DNA of 64,000 nucleotides from Sporosarcina sp. (GTDB lineage Bacteria > Bacillota > Bacilli > Bacillales_A > Planococcaceae). Location of the stretch: assembly GCA_026169375.1 (NCBI GenBank), contig JAPFCR010000021.1:1-64000 (forward strand), in the 5' to 3' direction. The position numbers were made by a program, and so were the translations under genes. The notes beneath the pieces were generated by a model, which worked only from the letters and a program-made list of their open reading frames with translations, did not search any database and was not told the origin of the DNA. Position 1 is the first letter of the stretch. Every line of letters begins with the position of its first letter. Below, piece by piece: positions 25,072 to 33,579 of the stretch.

Positions 25072-25599
25072 CTATATCAATTTATACGTATGTAATCGTA
25101 TGTCGCCTACCTCGTCTTCCTTTTCATGTTCGACTAAACACTCCAGTTCCTTTAATATATTATGTAGTAGGCTGATATCTGCCTCTGTCAGCCCATTAAC
25201 TTCCGAAATTGCTTCAAAATGTTTTTCTGAAATGCGAATGAAGCGATAGTCTTGCTCTTCATATAAATCGAGTCTGGAAAGCGCATGGACTTCTTTTAGT
25301 GATGCAACTAATGTAGAAAACAAAGCATTCCTTGCCCGCTCTTTTTGCTCTATTTCCTTTTCTCTCTCCGCACGTCTTTGCATCCAATAAATCGCGTAAG
25401 CAACTAAGGCTGTAGCTTCAATGGAAAGTATCGTTAAGTATATTGACTTATCGATTGCAAAATACTGAAGAACTTTTCGTCCTGTCTCATTTAACACTTC
25501 GAAAGATAACCAGTCAATCAGATCACTAAAGGGATTTAATAATAACGGAAATAATAAGGCGATTAGTAAAGCAGATAATATCGTGATCTTTTGCTTCAA
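25072..25599 (-). CDS. Two-helix membrane protein with coiled cytosolic domain
   Basis: A 175-aa product, first gene of the MORN unit. Hydrophobic segments at about 5-22 (ILSALLIALLFPLLL) and 52-72 (IYLTILSIEATALVAYAIYW) are followed by a highly charged stretch (RRAEREKEIEQKERARN) and a helical cytosolic domain. I use a TTG start at 25599 because GGAGG lies 9 nt upstream. Family not recognised. The unit looks like membrane anchor, MORN protein and helical partner. Confidence 0.55.
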   Translation of the reverse strand: MKQKITILSALLIALLFPLLLNPFSDLIDWLSFEVLNETGRKVLQYFAIDKSIYLTILSIEATALVAYAIYWMQRRAEREKEIEQKERARNALFSTLVASLKEVHALSRLDLYEEQDYRFIRISEKHFEAISEVNGLTEADISLLHNILKELECLVEHEKEDEVGDIRLHTYKLI

Positions 25600-25715
25600 A
25601 TTATCCTACCTCCTTTTGCTCCTTTGTTATATTGATTGTAGCATAAGCAGCGAAATTCTATTGTACTAGAGCAAAGTTGAGTGACTGTCACTCGGAGATC
25701 AGCTTGGTAAAGCAG

Positions 25716-25834
25716 TTAAAACAGAAAAAGCCTCTTGACCGATTTCTCGATCAAAGGACTTCTTCAAATCAACTCGATATTATTCTAGTCTATTGGCAGA
25801 ATAGTGTCGGAGTTGTGTGAGTGACTGTCACTGG
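25716..25834 (+). repeat. Full-length dispersed repeat, GAGTGACTGTCACTGG end
   Basis: Starts AGAAAAAGCCTCTTGACCGA with partner TCGATCAAAGGACTTCTTC, and ends TGTGTGAGTGACTGTCACTG. A separate GAGTGACTGTCACTCGG lies just before it at 25679-25695, so two ends face each other at one site. Confidence 0.8.
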
Positions 25835-25929
25835 ATGAAATACGCGGTCTTTTTCGAAAAAACGCAGCCAGAAAAGACTTGGATATTTGTCTCCGCCGTC
25901 TTTTCTAACTACGTATTTAAAGGGTGCTT

Positions 25930-26117
25930 AGTGGCACAATTCAGCCAGTTTTCCCGTGTCCATTTTCATGCGGCTTGTCCACTGTCACTCGATACCACTA
26001 CTAAAAATTTCCCTGAATGCATTTTTAATCAAAAAGCTTCTGCAATTCAACACGACAAAATTCCGAACCAGTTGTCAGAATAGCGTTCAAATTGCGTGAT
26101 GCACAGGCAGCCTAGAA
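25930..26117. repeat. Segment shared with 12.88-13.07 kb, ending in a dispersed repeat
   Basis: Same blocks and order as the other copy, including CACTGTCACTCGATACCACT and a GAATGCATTTTTAATCA block. It ends at 26070-26117 with TTGTCAGAATAGCGTTCAAA, TTGCGTGATGCACAGGCAGC and CTAG. Confidence 0.65.
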
Positions 26118-26745
26118 TTATGTTTGAATGTACATCTTCGATGTCATGTCTACGTAATGATACCCCAGGATTTTAGAAACCGTTACGATGGAGACACCTC
26201 TTCGTAGAAGTAATGTTGCACACGTTCGTCTAAAAAGATGGGGATGCAGTTTCATGCCCACTTCCTGTGACAACTGTGTCAACGAACGTCTGACAGCGTC
26301 TCTGTGCATCTTCTCACTTCTTTGGAACACGAGAAGGTACGGACTTTCATGAAAAGATGAGGCTTGACGTTAGCCTTGGATGTACGCTTTCATAAGATCC
26401 ATTACATCTTGGCGAATGACAATCTCCCGTACTTTGCCACTTTTGCCCCTAACGAGTAATGTATGTTCAACAAAATCAATATCTGTCAAGTTAATCGTGA
26501 CCAATTCAGATACACGAACTGCGGTGTACAAGAGTATTGGTAGACACTTTAAATGCTTCTTCAAGTAAATGTTGCTTGTACATTACAAAGGTAAAGCGGG
26601 AAAGCGGCTCTTCTTCTCTCCCGTCTTCTGCAAGATACAATTGAAACTGTTTCACATCATGACAGTACGATTCAATTGTCTTTGGGCTTGTCCCATCTTC
26701 AACTAACCATTGTTCAAAACCTTTAATTAGATCCAGTCGTTAAAC
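26118..26745 (-). pseudogene. Tyrosine recombinase, frameshifted
   Basis: Three minus-strand reading segments together cover a phage-type integrase: the SAM-like front (GFEQWLVEDGTSPKTIESYC), the box I region (LLYTAVRVSELVTINLTDID; RGKSGKVREIVI) and the box II end (HLFRRTCATLLLRRGVSIV; KILGYHYVDMTSKMYIQT). The segments are in different frames, so there are at least two indels. The catalytic Arg (AVRVSE), the H-x-x-R (HLFRR) and Tyr (KMY) are still legible; the box II His is replaced by Tyr in LGYHYV. It is bracketed by dispersed repeats at 26070-26117 and 26750-26862. Different from the intact recombinase at 27-28 kb. Confidence 0.7.
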
Positions 26746-26749
26746 ACCT

Positions 26750-26862
26750 CATTAACTCCTTGGGCTATCTAAGGTAATTGCCAGAATAGTTCCGGAGTTG
26801 TGTGACGCACAGGCACGCTTTAAACACACAGGCAATACAATAATACACAGGCACACCCCACT
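26750..26862 (+). repeat. Two adjacent dispersed repeat ends
   Basis: Reads TTGCCAGAATAGTTCCGGAG and TTGTGTGACGCACAGGCACG. A second degenerate end, AATACACAGGCACACCCCA, is at 26842-26860. It abuts the recombinase partner gene. Confidence 0.65.
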
Positions 26863-27280
26863 ATCCATCCCCCACCTTCTCCAAAATCGCTCCTTCCACA
26901 AAATCATCCACGGATAAATCATGCTGTTCACAATAATCGATGAGTTCCCACTTTGTACTCCTAGTTAGTTTTATAGGATAAGCCCCTGCTAATAATTCCT
27001 TCATTGTAGCAACCTGTTTCTCCAATACATTCATTAACTTTGTTTCAGATAAACGTTCTCGTACATTAACTTCCGTCACTGGTAAAGGTAACGCTAGTTC
27101 CTGATTGATAAGCGTTGCATCATATACATAACGATGCTCGGAAACGATAAAACGATAGCCTTGTTGATACATATAATTGCCTAATGCTAACGGCGTATCG
27201 AAATCATGTGTACGAAGCATATCGCCAAGCCCTACATCTTCTTCAATTTGTTTCGCAATTATCGATGCTTTATTCATCAT
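26861..27280 (-). CDS. YM-motif protein coupled to the tyrosine recombinase
   Basis: A 139-residue product starting MMNKASIIAKQIEEDVG. The ATG at 27280 overlaps the stop of the recombinase gene and has GGAG 7 nt upstream, so translation is coupled. It has one copy of the motif ALGNYMYQQGYRFIVSEHRY near residues 31-52, also present twice in the pseudogene at 9.1-9.9 kb. The C-terminal part (PIKLTRSTKWELIDYCEQHD; LSVDDFVEGAILEKVGD) looks like a small helical dimerisation or DNA-binding unit. An accessory role in recombination is inferred from coupling. Family not named. The 3' end abuts a repeat end. Confidence 0.55.
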   Translation of the reverse strand: MMNKASIIAKQIEEDVGLGDMLRTHDFDTPLALGNYMYQQGYRFIVSEHRYVYDATLINQELALPLPVTEVNVRERLSETKLMNVLEKQVATMKELLAGAYPIKLTRSTKWELIDYCEQHDLSVDDFVEGAILEKVGDG

Positions 27281-28148
27281 ATAGTCGCTCCAATGCCACG
27301 ACAAGATCTGTGTCGTCTACGTGTAAATATGTGGATGTTGTACGCAAATTCGCATGGCCTAATAATTTTTGAATAACAGCAACATGTGTCCCTTTTTTAA
27401 TTAAATAACTCGCAAAGGAGTGACGTAAAATATGACTCGTCACATGCTTAAGAACCCCCGCCCGTTCAGTTGCTTCGCGTAAAATACGATTCACATACTG
27501 AGGACTTACCTTCCCTGTACGTTTCAACGCAAAAAAGTAATCCGACTCTCTCGCATCACGTACATTTTCTATATAATGCAATAACTCCTTGCTCAGTTCT
27601 TCATTCAACGGAATACGTCTTGACTTCCCGCCTTTTCCGTTCACAACTGTAATCGCTAATTCTTCAAAATTAATATGCCACATTTTTAAGTTACGACATT
27701 CACTGACACGCATCCCTGTAAATGCCATCACCTTTAAAAAATAATGAATAACTGGGTGCTCTACCGCATCCAAAATGCGTTCGACTTCTTCTGCCAATAA
27801 ATACACACGTTCTTGCTCTACTACTTTTAGACGATGTAAACGTAACAGAGGATTTGTCATTCTGTATTCTTTTTGTATTAAACATTCAAAAAATGTAGAT
27901 AAGCCATTTAACTTTCGATTGACAGAGCTTGGTTGACATGCCCTTTCACGAAGTAAATAAGCAACATAGCCGTCAAAATCCTTTAACACGATTTTCGACG
28001 GATCTACTGGCGCATTCCAACTACTTGCTCGCCATTCGTAATATTGCCGGACATCTATACAATAACCACGAACCGTCTCTTCACTCAATCCACGCGTTTG
28101 TAACCATTCTTTAAATTCTTTAATCGCCCCTGTAAACTCAATCACCAT
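27270..28148 (-). CDS. XerC/D-like tyrosine recombinase
   Basis: A 292-aa intact recombinase that would cut and rejoin DNA at specific sites. It has the SAM-like N-terminal domain (EFKEWLQTRGLSEETVRGYC, residues 11-30) and the catalytic set Arg147 (TGMRVSE), Lys172 (GKGGKSRR), His239 and Arg242 (HILRHSF), His265 (LLGHANLRTTSTYLH) and Tyr274. A good GGAGGAG ribosome site precedes the start. It is followed by an overlapping YM-motif gene. It starts 122 bp from the beginning of a headless S-layer cassette on the opposite strand. That position suggests it may act on the S-layer locus, but no target site has been identified. Confidence 0.85.
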   Translation of the reverse strand: MVIEFTGAIKEFKEWLQTRGLSEETVRGYCIDVRQYYEWRASSWNAPVDPSKIVLKDFDGYVAYLLRERACQPSSVNRKLNGLSTFFECLIQKEYRMTNPLLRLHRLKVVEQERVYLLAEEVERILDAVEHPVIHYFLKVMAFTGMRVSECRNLKMWHINFEELAITVVNGKGGKSRRIPLNEELSKELLHYIENVRDARESDYFFALKRTGKVSPQYVNRILREATERAGVLKHVTSHILRHSFASYLIKKGTHVAVIQKLLGHANLRTTSTYLHVDDTDLVVALERLYDE

Positions 28149-28270
28149 CCACTCCTCCTATTCCAAAAAATCTATTACATTATAAGAGTAGCTTTTTCTG
28201 GTCCATTTTAAACTATTGACTTTTCAAGTTTTCATAATAATGCTCGATAAAATCTCTGATCATTCCACCA

Positions 28271-31200
28271 GTGATGTCTTTTATTATAAGTAAGCCATGC
28301 ATGATTAAAAATACTTTCATTACGAGGAATTTTGTGAGGTTAAGTGCGATTAACCAAACAGAAGTTAAAGTAACATTTTCCAGTGATGCCGGTTACGACG
28401 AAGAGGGTCTAAAAGGAAAAGAAATCACTTTAACAGCTGGGGAAAATACTCTGACAGCTACATATAAAGCTGACAGCCTTAACGAAGATGGAGAGGCTAC
28501 TTTCTCACTTTCTGAAGATAGTCTATTAGTTCACGGTACAGAATACACAGTATCCGGTGAAGGATTCACGTTTGAAAACGCTGAGTTCACTTACCAAGAT
28601 GCTGAGGTAGTTGCACTGGAAAAAGCAATCGCTGATGCAGAGGCAGCAATTGAAGCTCTTCCAACAGAAGAAATCAGCCTTGCTGACAAACAAGATGTTG
28701 TAGATGCTCGTACATTAGTTGATGCAGCGCTTGCACTTGATGAGAATGCTGACATTCAGGGCTTAGACAAGCTTGCAACAGCAGAAGAAGCGATCAAAAC
28801 ACTGGAAGCAGAAAAAGAAGCAGCTGAGGAATTAGCAGCGGCAGTAACTGCAGCTCAAGATGCGATTGAAGCACTTCCAGCAGTAGAAGAATTGACTCTT
28901 GAAAATGCTGAAGCAGTAGAAGCAGCTCGTGAACTTGTCAACCAAGTAATTGATCTTGGCGGAGAAGATACAGATGTTGAAAATCTTGAAGTTCTTGAAG
29001 CACTAGAAGACCAAATAGAAGTACTTCAAGCACAAGCTGAAGTAGATGCGGCAGTAGCAACAGCACAAGAAGCAGTAGATGCTTTAACTCTTGCATCAGC
29101 AACAAATGTTGATTCACAAGAAAAAGTAGAAGCAGCTCAAGCACTTGTACAACCTGCTAAAGATGCAATTGCAGCAGTAACGGCTCTTGACGCTGAATAT
29201 GATGTAACAGCTCTTAACAATGCAGTAGCTACTGCAGAAACAAATATTGCAAACGCTGAGGCAGTTCTAGCAGCGAAAGGATTAGTTGCAACAGCACAAG
29301 AAACTCTTCTAGATGAAGACTATGATGCAGCAAAAGAAGCAGTAGATGCTCTTGAAAATTCTGATGCGAAAACACTAGAAAATGCAAGGTTAATTGAACT
29401 TGAAGCAGAGCGAGCGGCAATTGTTAAAGCAGTAAACGATGCAAATAACCAAGTTGAATTATTTGATGCTTTGCAACAAGCTCCATTTAAAGATACTGTA
29501 TCAGCTAACATTAAAGGCTATCAAGACGCTCTTGCTGACCTCGATAATGGTAAAGCAACTTCAATTACTGAAGTACAAGGTGTTATCGATGCAGCTAATA
29601 CAGCAGCAGAAAATATAAGCCTTGAGAAAAAAGTGAATGATGCTAATAATGCTGTAAATGGACTTCCTGACTTTTACACAGCTGATGCTGATAAGCAGAA
29701 AGAGTTTGAAGATGCAGTAGCAGAAACTAAAACCGCTATTGATGCTCTACCAGCTGATTACAAAGAAAATGAAGAAGATGAGAAAACACTTGTGGCCATA
29801 TTACAAGCAGAGTTAGATGAGGAAATACAACTAAATACTGACTTTGTTTCTAAAGTTAAGCCTGTTGTCACTGCCGTTGATAACCAAATTGAATTTAATT
29901 CAGCACTAAAAGCAGCTGGAATTAAAAATGTAAAGACTTCTAATATTGTAGAATATATTAATGCTATCAAGTCTATTGAAGATGAGGGAGCAGTTACTTT
30001 ACTAGAGGAAATTCAATATGTCGTTGATTTCGAAAATGCTAAACAAGCAGTTTCTAACTTAACTATTACGGATGCTGATAGTGAGCTACTAGCTCTAGCT
30101 GAAGGTGTAGGACAAAAGGAAATTTCTGCAGCTAAAGCTCTTGTTGAGGCTCTGCCAAACCAAGGTGATGTGGATGAAGAGACTGGCGAAAAAGCAGTTG
30201 ATACAAATAAGCAAGGATTACTTGCTGATGTAGCAACAGCACAAGAATTTATCGACGCTTTGAATATCAAAGATCAAAAAGGATTAAAAGCTGCCTTGGA
30301 CAATGAGAATATTGTTGAGTTGAAATTAGCTGACAGCTTTGAAACTACTGAGAAAATCAATATCTTCCGTTCTGTAAACATTGATGGCGGAGATAACACA
30401 ATTATCTTCGCAGGGAATGAAGAAGGTTGGCAAGGAAACTATGTTCTTCAAGTTTATAATGAAACAGAAGAAGTCGTAGTAAACATTTCCAATATTAAAT
30501 TGACGGGCGGAGATGCTGGTTTACTTGTAAATGGGGCTAATGTCGTATTAGAAGGAACAATTGATGTATCTGATAACGAATATGGCGGTATTGAATCAGG
30601 TAAAGGAAGCAATGTACAATCAAGCTCAACTCTTGATGTAACTAACGCAACTTTAGTTAATACTACAGAAGCGTATGGTTTGCCAACAATATGGGAGGAC
30701 GAAGTTACTAATACTGTAATTGGCGTAGATGATTTATATGAAATTGAAAAAGGCGAACAACCGCAATACTATTTAGTAGAAGAGAATTCAATTGATCCAC
30801 TTCCTACACAACAAGAAGCAGCTCAAAAAGCAGCTGAAGAGGCTATTGCTACACTTCCAACTGTAGGTGAGTTGACACTTGAAGATACAGAGTCAGTAGA
30901 AGCAGCACGTGATTTAGTTAAAGATGCACTCGCTTTAAATGTTCAAGCCGAGATTGCGGGTAGTGACACGCTTGTTGCTTTAGAAGAACAGCTTGTTACT
31001 CTCGAAGATCAAGCAGAAGTTGCTGAAATTTTATCGGCTAAAACAGCAACAGAATTGCAACCATTGCTTGTTAAATTAGCACAAGACGAGTACAATAACC
31101 TTACTTCTACGCAACGTCATGAAGTAGCTGAACTCTTCTTGGCTGAAATTCCTGTAAACGGTTATGTTGATACAGCAGCAGCAGCTGAAGCACTAGTTGA

Positions 31201-31447
31201 TTTAGTTGGAGTGCCAGCAGTTGAAGGTACACCAGCGTCTGGTTACTATGCACTTCTTGCAGTTGTAAATGATGCTACTTCGATCACTAGTACTAGAGAT
31301 GCATTGTCTGCTCTTGGCAATGAGACATTTGATGCTATGTCAGCATCAGAAAAACTTGTAGCGGCTGAGAATGTATTGAATGCTAAACCTGACAGTGGTT
31401 ATACATCAATCACTCAGATTGCTAACAACTTTGCATCTGCTGAATAA
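28271..31447 (+). CDS. Headless S-layer protein body (silent cassette 1)
   Basis: The open frame of 1058 codons encodes an acidic, Ala/Glu-rich S-layer-type body but lacks a signal peptide and SLH domains. Its beginning (VRLSAINQTEVKVTFSSDAG) corresponds to the first domain after the SLH region in S-layer proteins; the first about 22 residues look like random read-through. Residues about 115-480 contain repeats of the type AxxxAxxAIEALP-TLENAEAVEAARELV. A beta-helix-like region (RSVNIDGGDNTIIFAG, VVNISNIKLTGGDAGLLVNG) lies around 690-790. No convincing ribosome site precedes the ATG. I read it as a promoterless cassette for exchange with the expressed gene. An alternative is a decayed former S-layer gene. 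Confidence 0.65.
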   Translation: MMSFIISKPCMIKNTFITRNFVRLSAINQTEVKVTFSSDAGYDEEGLKGKEITLTAGENTLTATYKADSLNEDGEATFSLSEDSLLVHGTEYTVSGEGFTFENAEFTYQDAEVVALEKAIADAEAAIEALPTEEISLADKQDVVDARTLVDAALALDENADIQGLDKLATAEEAIKTLEAEKEAAEELAAAVTAAQDAIEALPAVEELTLENAEAVEAARELVNQVIDLGGEDTDVENLEVLEALEDQIEVLQAQAEVDAAVATAQEAVDALTLASATNVDSQEKVEAAQALVQPAKDAIAAVTALDAEYDVTALNNAVATAETNIANAEAVLAAKGLVATAQETLLDEDYDAAKEAVDALENSDAKTLENARLIELEAERAAIVKAVNDANNQVELFDALQQAPFKDTVSANIKGYQDALADLDNGKATSITEVQGVIDAANTAAENISLEKKVNDANNAVNGLPDFYTADADKQKEFEDAVAETKTAIDALPADYKENEEDEKTLVAILQAELDEEIQLNTDFVSKVKPVVTAVDNQIEFNSALKAAGIKNVKTSNIVEYINAIKSIEDEGAVTLLEEIQYVVDFENAKQAVSNLTITDADSELLALAEGVGQKEISAAKALVEALPNQGDVDEETGEKAVDTNKQGLLADVATAQEFIDALNIKDQKGLKAALDNENIVELKLADSFETTEKINIFRSVNIDGGDNTIIFAGNEEGWQGNYVLQVYNETEEVVVNISNIKLTGGDAGLLVNGANVVLEGTIDVSDNEYGGIESGKGSNVQSSSTLDVTNATLVNTTEAYGLPTIWEDEVTNTVIGVDDLYEIEKGEQPQYYLVEENSIDPLPTQQEAAQKAAEEAIATLPTVGELTLEDTESVEAARDLVKDALALNVQAEIAGSDTLVALEEQLVTLEDQAEVAEILSAKTATELQPLLVKLAQDEYNNLTSTQRHEVAELFLAEIPVNGYVDTAAAAEALVDLVGVPAVEGTPASGYYALLAVVNDATSITSTRDALSALGNETFDAMSASEKLVAAENVLNAKPDSGYTSITQIANNFASAE

Positions 31448-31500
31448 TTTAAGGATTCATATCTACTAAACTTTCGTATAGTAGTAGAATGGATAGCGAG

Positions 31501-31535
31501 AAAGGACTAGCCTTCGGGTTAGTTCTTTCTTTTTA
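31501..31535 (+). terminator. Rho-independent terminator after cassette 1
   Basis: AAAGGACTAGCC pairs with GGTTAGTTCTTT around TTCG, followed by CTTTTTAT. The very stable UUCG-type loop makes this a strong terminator. Confidence 0.85.
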
Positions 31536-31588
31536 TTGCCGCTCCCATCAATTATAATAAAGAAAGTAAGATCATAGGAGGAACTGAT

Positions 31589-32488
31589 ATGTTTGATTAT
31601 TCTACCCTTCCCGGCAGTGTTGCTGCACCTACATTTGAGCCAGCAGAGTCGGAAGGATTTTATTATACGGTAACAGCTGGCAAGGATGAGACACCATTCT
31701 ATCAGGAACTGAATCAACGATTAACACAGTTGGAGACGAGTACAGACATTCATGAAGATGAATTGCAAGCGATTGAGTATGCCTCCGCTGATTTAATCAT
31801 TAATATTGAAGCCCACGAAGAAGTGGAGCTTCGTATTGATTGGTTAGAACGTCTTTATGACGTGAAAGGTGCTTTGCCATCTGTTTCTACATTTAAAGAA
31901 GCTGAGCGCCTACGCACGATGCTTAGCCCTGTCCAGACGTGTCCATTAAAATCTGAATTGCTCACAGCATTGGACCGGTTAGCTGAGTCGATTCCTGTTG
32001 AAAATGAGCCACCTTCACTAAACGCACATGATCAAGTAATGAAATTCGCGATTGAGCAGGCTGGAGATGGCTTTATCAATCTTGGTAAGGCAGGAAGAGA
32101 GCGCGTAGTTAAAGATGTACTAATTAAATTTGGCGAGGATGTGCCAGTGGCTTCCATTCAAGAAGCAGTCTCTACGCTAGAAGACCAAGTTGCCGGTCTT
32201 GCTGAAATAGAAGATGCGCAAACATTGCAGGCTCAATTGGAGGCCCTGCCGCTGTCCAACTACTCGCGTCTGTCTTCAGAGAGAAAACAGATGGTTGCAG
32301 AGCATTTAATTAAAACTAGACAGTGGAAAGGGTTAGCTTCATTGGACCGGCTGATTCATCAATTGGATACCAAACAGAGTGCGGCAGAAGAACAGGAACA
32401 GTTGGCGACTGTGAATGACTATTCTCCGATTGTACTGGATGTAAAGCACTTGGATAACGGTAAAATTGAATTTAACCGTTTGCAATAA
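31589..32488 (+). CDS. Unknown acidic protein related to the cassette C-terminus
   Basis: A 299-residue product with an AGGAGG ribosome site and no signal peptide. The front half is acidic and helical. In the second half, LQAQLEALPLSNYSRLSSER then KQMVAEHLI aligns by eye with the C-terminal region of the preceding headless S-layer body (LQPLLVKLAQDEYNNLTSTQ, RHEVAELFL). So a helical module may be shared. Sits alone between two terminators. A cytosolic partner of the S-layer protein is only a guess. Confidence 0.5.
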   Translation: MFDYSTLPGSVAAPTFEPAESEGFYYTVTAGKDETPFYQELNQRLTQLETSTDIHEDELQAIEYASADLIINIEAHEEVELRIDWLERLYDVKGALPSVSTFKEAERLRTMLSPVQTCPLKSELLTALDRLAESIPVENEPPSLNAHDQVMKFAIEQAGDGFINLGKAGRERVVKDVLIKFGEDVPVASIQEAVSTLEDQVAGLAEIEDAQTLQAQLEALPLSNYSRLSSERKQMVAEHLIKTRQWKGLASLDRLIHQLDTKQSAAEEQEQLATVNDYSPIVLDVKHLDNGKIEFNRLQ

Positions 32489-32566
32489 TTGATTATAGGA
32501 TTGGTCCTTGGGTTGGTTCTTTCTTTTTTGTTTTAATAGGATTGCAGGAGAGAGGTGGTGAGATGA

Positions 32567-32812
32567 ATGGCAACGTTGCTTGAAAAATTAAAACAAGCAG
32601 TGAACAATGGGCAGATACAACAGCCTTTTACCACTGAAGATTTAAAAAGATGGATTAGCACTGGCAGCATTATTAATGATGATACAGGGTCGAACTACTC
32701 TCAGACCTATGTTGAGGGGTTCTTATCTTCTTCAACTGTGGGTAGTACATCAACTAAATCCGACAAAGCGCTAAGAAAGTTAGGGACTGATCCGGAAAGT
32801 TATGAGTTTTAG
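32567..32812 (+). CDS. Small hypothetical protein
   Basis: An 81-residue product (MATLLEKLKQAVNNGQIQQP). It has an AGGTGGTGAG ribosome site just before the ATG. A front helix with FTTEDLKRWI is followed by a Ser/Thr-rich middle and a basic segment KSDKALRKLGTDP. I do not recognise the family. It lies 78 bp downstream of the 299-residue gene, same strand, and its 3' side runs into dispersed repeats. Confidence 0.45.
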   Translation: MATLLEKLKQAVNNGQIQQPFTTEDLKRWISTGSIINDDTGSNYSQTYVEGFLSSSTVGSTSTKSDKALRKLGTDPESYEF

Positions 32813-32856
32813 AATAGAAAAAGGACTGAGCGTCCATTTTTTCTTAAGTAATCGAT

Positions 32857-32962
32857 GCCAGTCACTCACACAACTCCGACACTATTCCGACAATAGACTA
32901 GGATAATATCACTTGAAGAAGTCCTTTGATCGAGCAATCGGTCAAGGGGATTTTCTGTTTAA
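32857..32962 (-). repeat. Full-length dispersed repeat, reversed orientation
   Basis: Reads GCCAGTCACTCACACAACTC, CGACACTATTCCGACAATAG, then GAAGTCCTTTGATCGAGCAA and TCGGTCAAGGGGATTTTCT. It is the second clearly inverted full copy. Confidence 0.8.
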
Positions 32963-33085
32963 ACTGCTTTTTCAAGCATATATTATCATCTTGAATTCAA
33001 ACTGAAAAGGTCTGCTTCCGAAGGATGGAGGTAGTGTAATATCGATAGTCACTTACACAACTAAGTTGCAGCCACCTACACAACT

Positions 33086-33215
33086 ACAAGAAAATCCTTC
33101 AACTAGAAAAACATCCGTCAAAGGATTTTCAATATGCTCTTGTTAGTCCTCGAAACCTTCCAAAATCCCCATAGCTTCATCCATCACCTGTTCTCTCTCA
33201 CAATAAGCACAATAG
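33086..33215 (-). pseudogene. Second RAYT 3' remnant
   Basis: On the minus strand it reads as the tail of the transposase at 12 kb: CTATTGTGCTTATTGTGA, then GATGGATGAAGCTAT and GGAAGGTTTCGAGGACTAAC, followed by the same 3' hairpin (AATCCTTTGACGG to GAAGGATTTTCTTG). Only the last about 25 codons and the downstream hairpin remain. It is flanked by a repeat end at 33205-33240, showing the transposase tail and repeats as one duplicated block. Confidence 0.75.
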
Positions 33216-33240
33216 TTGTGTGAGTGACTGGCACCGAGTG
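33205..33240 (+). repeat. Dispersed repeat end beside the RAYT remnant
   Basis: Reads ATAGTTGTGTGAGTGACTGG then CACCGAGTG. Confidence 0.65.
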
Positions 33241-33349
33241 TTTATTTTTAATGAATGGATGGTGCAGGGGGGGAACCATAATCAAATAGATTAAAAGAAT
33301 CTTTTTTATAGAATGAATCGCTTGTCTGGATAACTGCAATTACCGCAAA

Positions 33350-33453
33350 AGCAGAAAAACCCTCCGCCCGATTTCTCTATCGAAGGGCTATTTTCTTTGG
33401 TATCAATCACTGTTGTCAGAGTAGTGTCTGAGTTGCGTGAGAGATTGGCACTG
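33350..33453 (+). repeat. Full-length dispersed repeat, divergent
   Basis: Starts GCAGAAAAACCCTCCGCCCG, partner TCGAAGGGCTATTTTCT, then TTGTCAGAGTAGTGTCTGAG and TTGCGTGAGAGATTGGCACT. Confidence 0.7.
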
Positions 33454-33579
33454 GATATTCTATACTAGTAAAACATTCCTCAGGAACCAATCATCCACTA
33501 GTTACAACTCATAGGATATCTTGTAAAATGAGAATTAAGGATTCAAAAGAAGAAAGATAGACAATGCAATGATAAGACT

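Noticed and set aside
191..26862. A true integron with attC sites
   Set aside because: No IntI with the extra domain was seen, many adjacent genes are truncated, and gene orientation does not follow the repeats. Kept only as a loose comparison.
28149..28270. A dif-like or inverted recombination site between the recombinase and cassette 1
   Set aside because: Looked for paired arms and a dif-like core; nothing convincing found by eye, so no site is claimed.
28938..30270. Several open frames on the strand opposite to S-layer cassette 1 (also opposite to cassette 2 and the expressed gene)
   Set aside because: They are shadows of a strongly biased Ala/Glu-rich coding sequence; Leu- and Ser-rich nonsense without starts.
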